From Paraburkholderia caledonica NBRC 102488 (lineage in GTDB: Bacteria > Pseudomonadota > Gammaproteobacteria > Burkholderiales > Burkholderiaceae), in assembly GCF_000685095.1 (NCBI RefSeq), contig NZ_BAYE01000015.1:1-64000 (forward strand): 64,000 bases of DNA. The letters are read 5' to 3'. The position numbers and the translations under genes are program-made. The notes beneath the pieces were generated by a model. The model was not told the origin of the DNA and ran no database searches. It saw only the letters and a program-made list of their open reading frames with translations. Positions 62,495 through 64,000 of this stretch are shown piece by piece. Numbering within the stretch: the stretch's first letter is position 1; every line of letters starts with the position of its first letter.

Positions 62495-62950
62495 GTTCAA
62501 ATCCTGACGTATCTTGTTGGCAGGCCGCAGGCGCCTGGCCGCAAGCGATGCGCGCGATTGAACAACGCGCAGCCTTTCGTGTTGCGACCCGGCGAGCGCG
62601 CGCTGCGCGCCCCGCACCATTGCCGCCCTTGCCTTGCATTCGACCGGCCCGGCTCGTCGATTCGTCGCTCGCGCGGCGGCGGATTCGGGCGCTCAAAGCA
62701 GCCACTCCCTCCGAGGACGGGCCAGACCGGACTAAATTCCCAGCAGAATTGTAGAGTGGCTTCAACAGAAAACCCGGCGCGTCACACAGTCTGATACAAA
62801 CGTTACGCACGGCCTTGCATGCGCCGTTGCGCGCGCAACGGCGCGGGCAACGCGATCGACGCCATCTGCTTAACGGCACGCCACCGTCAGAACTTGAATG
62901 GCCGGTTCGGAAAACGCGATGGACCACGCACAGCAGTCAACCTGCGAGTG
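62495..62950. other. Intergenic region with a 24-bp perfect palindrome
   Basis: No gene is seen. At 62821-62844 a perfect palindrome (GCGCCGTTGCGC and its complement) stands out. It could be an operator or a cruciform-forming element. The rest is GC-rich with no clear signals. Confidence 0.45.
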
Positions 62951-63367
62951 TCAGCTGTAGTACTGCCCCGCATAGCGCACGTAACCGACGGGATGGTGAG
63001 TGAAGTGCAGGACTGGCAGGACAGGGCCCGAATTGTCGTCGGTCGGATAGGCGTTCGCCTCGGGAATATATTCGCCTTGCACCTCGATCGGTTGGCCGGC
63101 TTGTAGTCCGGGAATCTCTTCGGACAGTCCCTCGTTATCGCCGAATCGAACCGCCACGAACACTTCTGTGCCGACCAGATTTTGCGTGCCGCCTTCGAAC
63201 TTCAACACTTTGTCGATCTTGATGACCATATGCTGATGATTCGCGCCGTGGTGGTTGTCCGGACTCGCGAATACTTTGCTGACTGTGCCTTGCACGCAGG
63301 CGAGCGGCGCGCCCAGCGAATGAACATAGCGATGGTGAGGAAGAATTTGCGTCGCACGATTGCTCAT
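62951..63367 (-). CDS. DUF3465-like protein
   Basis: 138 residues with a beta-rich OB-like pattern: CVQGTVSKVFASPDNHHGANHQHMVIKI and QPIEVQGEYIPE ... LHFTHHP. This resembles DUF3465, a family with no proven function. There is no signal peptide. TGGAG precedes ATG 63367. It stands alone. Confidence 0.7.
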   Translation of the reverse strand: MSNRATQILPHHRYVHSLGAPLACVQGTVSKVFASPDNHHGANHQHMVIKIDKVLKFEGGTQNLVGTEVFVAVRFGDNEGLSEEIPGLQAGQPIEVQGEYIPEANAYPTDDNSGPVLPVLHFTHHPVGYVRYAGQYYS

Positions 63368-63522
63368 GAAATCTCCATTGAAGAAGTCAGGTCAATGTCA
63401 CGGTTGACTGAGCCGGGATGGCGCCCGCATCCGCCCCCGCGCTTTAGGATTTCTCCGAAGCGTGATTAGGAAACGGACGATAGGTTGAAGAGCATAAAAA
63501 AAATATTCTTAGGCGTCTTTTG

Positions 63523-63966
63523 ATGCTGACTGCCGCGCACCGAAAAAGCTCCCCAGTTGCTCAACTGAAATACCTTCCCTTCAGAATATTTTGCTTCATC
63601 AACCCTCACCTGGGCGATGAAGAAGTCGAGGTTCAAGTGGATTCTCTTACATCAGCCAACCGCTTCATGGGCGGTTTCTTCTTTGGCGCTGTGATCGCTA
63701 CCGCCATCATGGTGCTGGTCTGCGTCGGGGCTGAATTTTCCCCGTTCATGGCCAGACTGCATGCACTCGAACAGGTCATTGCGACGGCGGTCATCTCGCT
63801 GCTTATCGCCGACACCAAGCCGGTTCTGTACAAGACGGTATGGAGCAAGCGCCGCAGCAGCTTTATTCTCGACGAAGATCTGAGTGCGACTCTTCGCGGC
63901 CGAACCTTCGGCATTCCCGCAGGCGTGATGGCCGGCATTCTGGTGCAAAACGTCGTGATGAACTGA
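63523..63966 (+). CDS. Small integral membrane protein of unknown function
   Basis: 147 residues starting MLTAAHRKSSP, with two or three hydrophobic segments (about 51-75 MGGFFFGAVIATAIMVLVCV, about 87-100 VIATAVISLLIAD, and 128-146 near the C terminus). The N-terminal part is cytosolic and acidic. No family recognised. A TTG at 63520 would add one residue. It ends 34 bp before the window edge. Confidence 0.6.
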   Translation: MLTAAHRKSSPVAQLKYLPFRIFCFINPHLGDEEVEVQVDSLTSANRFMGGFFFGAVIATAIMVLVCVGAEFSPFMARLHALEQVIATAVISLLIADTKPVLYKTVWSKRRSSFILDEDLSATLRGRTFGIPAGVMAGILVQNVVMN

Positions 63967-64000
63967 GCATCGAATAAAGCAGCCGGTGCGAATGGCCGGC

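Overview
The window looks like chromosomal DNA from a GC-rich betaproteobacterium of the Burkholderia/Paraburkholderia type. That judgement comes from base composition, from DUF4148 small exported proteins, from the layout of the cobalamin genes and from the general gene repertoire. It was reached by reading the sequence, not by a search, so genus-level placement is an inference. No rRNA, tRNA, insertion sequence or CRISPR array was recognised.

Layout. Positions 1-1240 hold a strong promoter that fires leftwards out of the window and a YcgR-like PilZ protein. Positions 1275-12725 are a cobalamin island with two divergent arms. The leftward arm is cobW, cobN and a cobaltochelatase chlI/chlD gene; the rightward arm is cobA, cobE, cobO, cobB/cbiA and bluB. 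Each arm starts with its own cobalamin riboswitch. The chelatase gene carries a textbook -1 frameshift element (A7 slip site, 6-nt spacer holding the zero-frame stop, two-part stem-loop), so one gene probably makes both an ATPase-only subunit and a 602-residue ATPase plus VWA subunit. Positions 12732-18270 hold a lipoprotein and a signalling module (CHASE2 histidine kinase, LysM-FecR protein, OmpR-type regulator). Positions 19517-22000 hold cell-envelope genes (RlpA, a degenerate LytM/NlpD-like protein, two small exported proteins). Then come a SWIM-SNF2 helicase, a DeoR regulator divergent from a dimethylglycine/sarcosine dehydrogenase-like enzyme, and a cytochrome b561/catalase-like pair next to an ECF sigma factor flanked by two anti-sigma-like proteins.

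Positions 36672-38277 hold the most unusual locus: four tandem 362-bp units, each encoding a 77-residue peptide with a double-glycine type leader. The array sits behind a near-consensus sigma-54 promoter and ends in a strong intrinsic terminator. No processing enzyme, transporter or obvious immunity gene is seen next to it. Positions 38440-42070 follow with a TetR regulator, an old-yellow-enzyme pseudogene reduced to its two ends, an intact SDR, a truncated alpha/beta hydrolase and a zinc-free MDR reductase: a patch with visible deletion scars.

The rest is mostly ordinary metabolism and transport: ribA, a CBS protein, a DUF4148 protein, alkyladenine DNA glycosylase, a BON protein, a ChaA-like antiporter, a LysR regulator divergent from a polyamine-type ABC transporter followed by an amino-acid-type ABC transporter that lacks its own ATPase, a periplasmic IorAB-type molybdenum hydroxylase with a triheme cytochrome c, an alpha/beta hydrolase with an Asp nucleophile, a second degenerate LysM-LytM lipoprotein, a DUF3465-like protein and a small membrane protein. 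Two orphan leftward terminators (19149-19185 and 43623-43652) suggest unannotated transcripts, the second with a series of predicted hairpins.
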